Origin: Paraliobacillus salinarum
GTDB taxonomy: Bacteria; Bacillota; Bacilli; Bacillales; Amphibacillaceae
Assembly: GCF_014083865.1 (NCBI RefSeq)
Contig: NZ_JACEFA010000002.1
Span: 124,001 to 188,000 of the forward strand
Direction: 5' to 3'
DNA: 64,000 bases
Made by a program: the position numbers and the translations under genes
The notes under the pieces: generated by a model
Database searches by the model: none
What the model was told of the DNA's origin: nothing
Seen by the model: only the letters and a program-made list of their open reading frames with translations
Shown: piece after piece, positions 62,320-64,000 of the stretch
How the letters are laid out: every line of letters starts with the position of its first letter
Position numbering within the stretch: the first letter of the stretch is position 1

Positions 62320-63504
62320 TTATAATAAATTCATAAAAAAGTCTGTTGGATCCTTGTCGAAGTTGTACGTGGTATTAGTTCTCAATTTTTCATTTATACT
62401 TTCCATATCGTCAAGTACATATTGTATTTTATCAGCTATAGCATTACCGTTCATTTCACAGATAAAACCATCTACATTATCGGTTATCTGTTCCTTTACA
62501 GTAGTATAATTAGTAATTACAATAGGTTTTTTTAAATATAAGGCTTCATCCACGGCATTTGACTTTCCCTCAGATCTTGAAGGATGAACAAAAATATTAC
62601 ACCGCTTAATATACTCAAAAGTGTTCAATTTAAAGCCTATGAGAATTATATGCTCCTGCAAGTTTTTTTCTTTAATTATTTTCTCCACTTCTTTTCTGAA
62701 TTTTCCATCTCCAAGGATATACCATTTGAATTTAATTCCTTTTTTTATTAATGCTTCACAAGCATCTACTGCCATATCTAATCCTTTGTCTGGATCAAGC
62801 CTTGTTACTGTAAGTAATTTTATAGTTCTACCTTCTTCAATATCATTTGTACCCGTTGCTGTACGTTCATAGAATTTGATGGGCAGCACATTATAAAAAA
62901 CCTCCATTCGATCTTTCATAAAAGGAAAAATGTTTTGAAAAATATTAGAGCATTCTTTTGACACCGATAAAGAACCGTCTACTTTACCAAAATAGTGACA
63001 ATCCACATTCTTATCAATAGACGTTCTACTGTAATCACCACGCACCCAATGATACTTTTTTTCTGACTCAACACAATCTACAATAAAATATGTGGATAAA
63101 CCAGAAGATACGCCAAAAGATGCATGAAAATTTTCAGTTATCTTAGGTAGTTCTTTGCTATGTTTCTTCCAAAATCTTTGTCGTTCCGGATTCATATTTT
63201 TTCCAATTAGATACTTAAAGAGCACTAGCAAAAAATCAAAAGCCGCTGAGTATTTTTTATTTTTTAACATTATTTTAAAGTAGTAAATAATATTCTTCGA
63301 CGGAAGTGTGAACGAAGTAAATAATTCATCGATTTGTATTATTTTCACATTAGAATTTAAGTGCTTTATCAATGTTCCTTCTGGCTCTAATGAAATTAAT
63401 GAAACATCAAATACTTCATAATTAATATTATCCAGTAGAGCTAATAAACTTTTCTGAGGGCCACCAATATTAAAGTTGTTTACTACGAAAAGCAGTTTCT
63501 TCAT
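62320..63504 (-). CDS. Glycosyltransferase family 4
   Basis: 394 residues, GT-B fold: N-terminal FVVNNFNIGGPQKSLLALL and C-terminal nucleotide domain with TVTRLDPDKGLDMAVDACE and FVHPSRSEGKSNAVDEAL, which carries the Glu-rich donor motif. It would add one sugar of the repeat unit. Its ATG overlaps the next gene's stop. Confidence 0.88.
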   Translation of the reverse strand: MKKLLFVVNNFNIGGPQKSLLALLDNINYEVFDVSLISLEPEGTLIKHLNSNVKIIQIDELFTSFTLPSKNIIYYFKIMLKNKKYSAAFDFLLVLFKYLIGKNMNPERQRFWKKHSKELPKITENFHASFGVSSGLSTYFIVDCVESEKKYHWVRGDYSRTSIDKNVDCHYFGKVDGSLSVSKECSNIFQNIFPFMKDRMEVFYNVLPIKFYERTATGTNDIEEGRTIKLLTVTRLDPDKGLDMAVDACEALIKKGIKFKWYILGDGKFRKEVEKIIKEKNLQEHIILIGFKLNTFEYIKRCNIFVHPSRSEGKSNAVDEALYLKKPIVITNYTTVKEQITDNVDGFICEMNGNAIADKIQYVLDDMESINEKLRTNTTYNFDKDPTDFFMNLL

Positions 63505-64000
63505 GATTCAATTCTTCCTTTAATGATTTTCTTATATGTTTGTTCTATTAATAAATAGTATGAATTCGCCAATAACGACACAATCAAATACATTCTGGCC
63601 TTTAAAAGAAAACTAAAGATTTTTTTCTTCAATGATGTCTTTTCCCAATCAATTAAACTAACAGCTTTTGTTAGATCATAGTAGCTTGAAAATTCTTTTG
63701 TATATCTATATTTTTTAATAAATCTATTTTTATTACCATCTCTATAAACATATGAAATGGAAGATAGAACACCATGCAACTTACTAAGCTCTAACTGATT
63801 AGTAAAATTAAATTCGTCTGAGTCATTTAATAATTCTTCCAAGTAGTTGTTCATACTCAAATAATTTTCCCAAGCTTTATGTAAATGTTTATGGGTTCTT
63901 GATTCAAAATTTTCACGATAATAATATAGAAACTCATTCTTCAAATAATAAAAAGAACTCGCATGATACATTGCAGTTACAGAGAAAACAAAATCTTGAG
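63501..64000 (-). CDS. Glycosyltransferase family 2, C-terminal part (runs off the window)
   Basis: The frame continues to the right edge (QDFVFSVTAMYHAS at its start), so the N-terminal GT-A catalytic domain lies outside. The visible ~165 residues are the acceptor-side end of a GT2 domain (EDxxF-like QDFVFS, then YYYRENFESRTH) and a helical tail. A start at an internal ATG (63971) is rejected because coding continues upstream. Confidence 0.8.
   Translation of the reverse strand, partial: QDFVFSVTAMYHASSFYYLKNEFLYYYRENFESRTHKHLHKAWENYLSMNNYLEELLNDSDEFNFTNQLELSKLHGVLSSISYVYRDGNKNRFIKKYRYTKEFSSYYDLTKAVSLIDWEKTSLKKKIFSFLLKARMYLIVSLLANSYYLLIEQTYKKIIKGRIES

Overview
The window reads as chromosomal DNA of a low-GC Gram-positive bacterium of the family Bacillaceae, probably a salt-tolerant member. 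Evidence is seen in strong AGGAGG-type ribosome binding sites, an LCP-family wall-teichoic-acid ligase, a ComK-like protein, YitT and DUF4256 proteins, PRD/PTS regulation, cre-like sites, and an operon converting carnitine to the osmoprotectant glycine betaine. Genus cannot be fixed from the sequence. Nearly all genes lie on the minus strand. No rRNA, tRNA, CRISPR array or prophage was seen.

Layout. (1) 1-3450: carnitine-to-betaine operon (cdhC-cdhA-cdhB order, then the start of an OpuA/ProV-like ABC ATPase) and its TetR regulator, with the same 18-bp palindrome at both promoters. (2) 3.5-18.6 kb: mixed region with an SDR, an LCP protein, a GlcNAc PTS (EIICB plus EIIA) with a GlcT-like antiterminator and its RNA target, a REP-associated tyrosine transposase (RAYT), two tandem secreted GH84 hexosaminidases, a degenerate SGNH protein, a sigma-like protein and YitT. 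This region carries 12 of the 14 copies of a 31-nt palindromic repeat (REP), nearly always within a few bases of a stop codon. (3) 19.4-39.3 kb: amino-sugar and sulfated-glycan catabolism, with two mannose-family PTS operons (one with a PRD activator and a double-SIS enzyme, one with GntR and AgaS), a LacD aldolase, two sulfatases without signal peptides, a ROK repressor and a TctABC transporter. (4) 39.6-42 kb: a choloylglycine-hydrolase-family amidase, a Gln-rich small protein and a lipoprotein nuclease. (5) 42.6-49.6 kb: a legionaminic acid operon in which a sugar N-formyltransferase occupies the place expected for the LegH N-acetyltransferase. (6) 49.8-53.2 kb: ComK-like and Xre regulators, small unknown genes and strongly folded DNA. 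(7) 53.3 kb to the end: a surface polysaccharide operon (UDP-uronate, dTDP-rhamnose, Wzx, Wzy, glycosyltransferases).

How the parts fit. Secreted GH84 enzymes, the GlcNAc PTS, AgaS/LacD and cytoplasmic sulfatases suggest use of amino-sugar glycans such as glycosaminoglycans. The polysaccharide and nonulosonate operons together would supply a decorated surface glycan. The RAYT and its REP family form a separate layer that sits at gene 3' ends and supplies the C-terminal codons of two genes. REPs are absent from 18.6-51.0 kb and from 51.2 kb onward.
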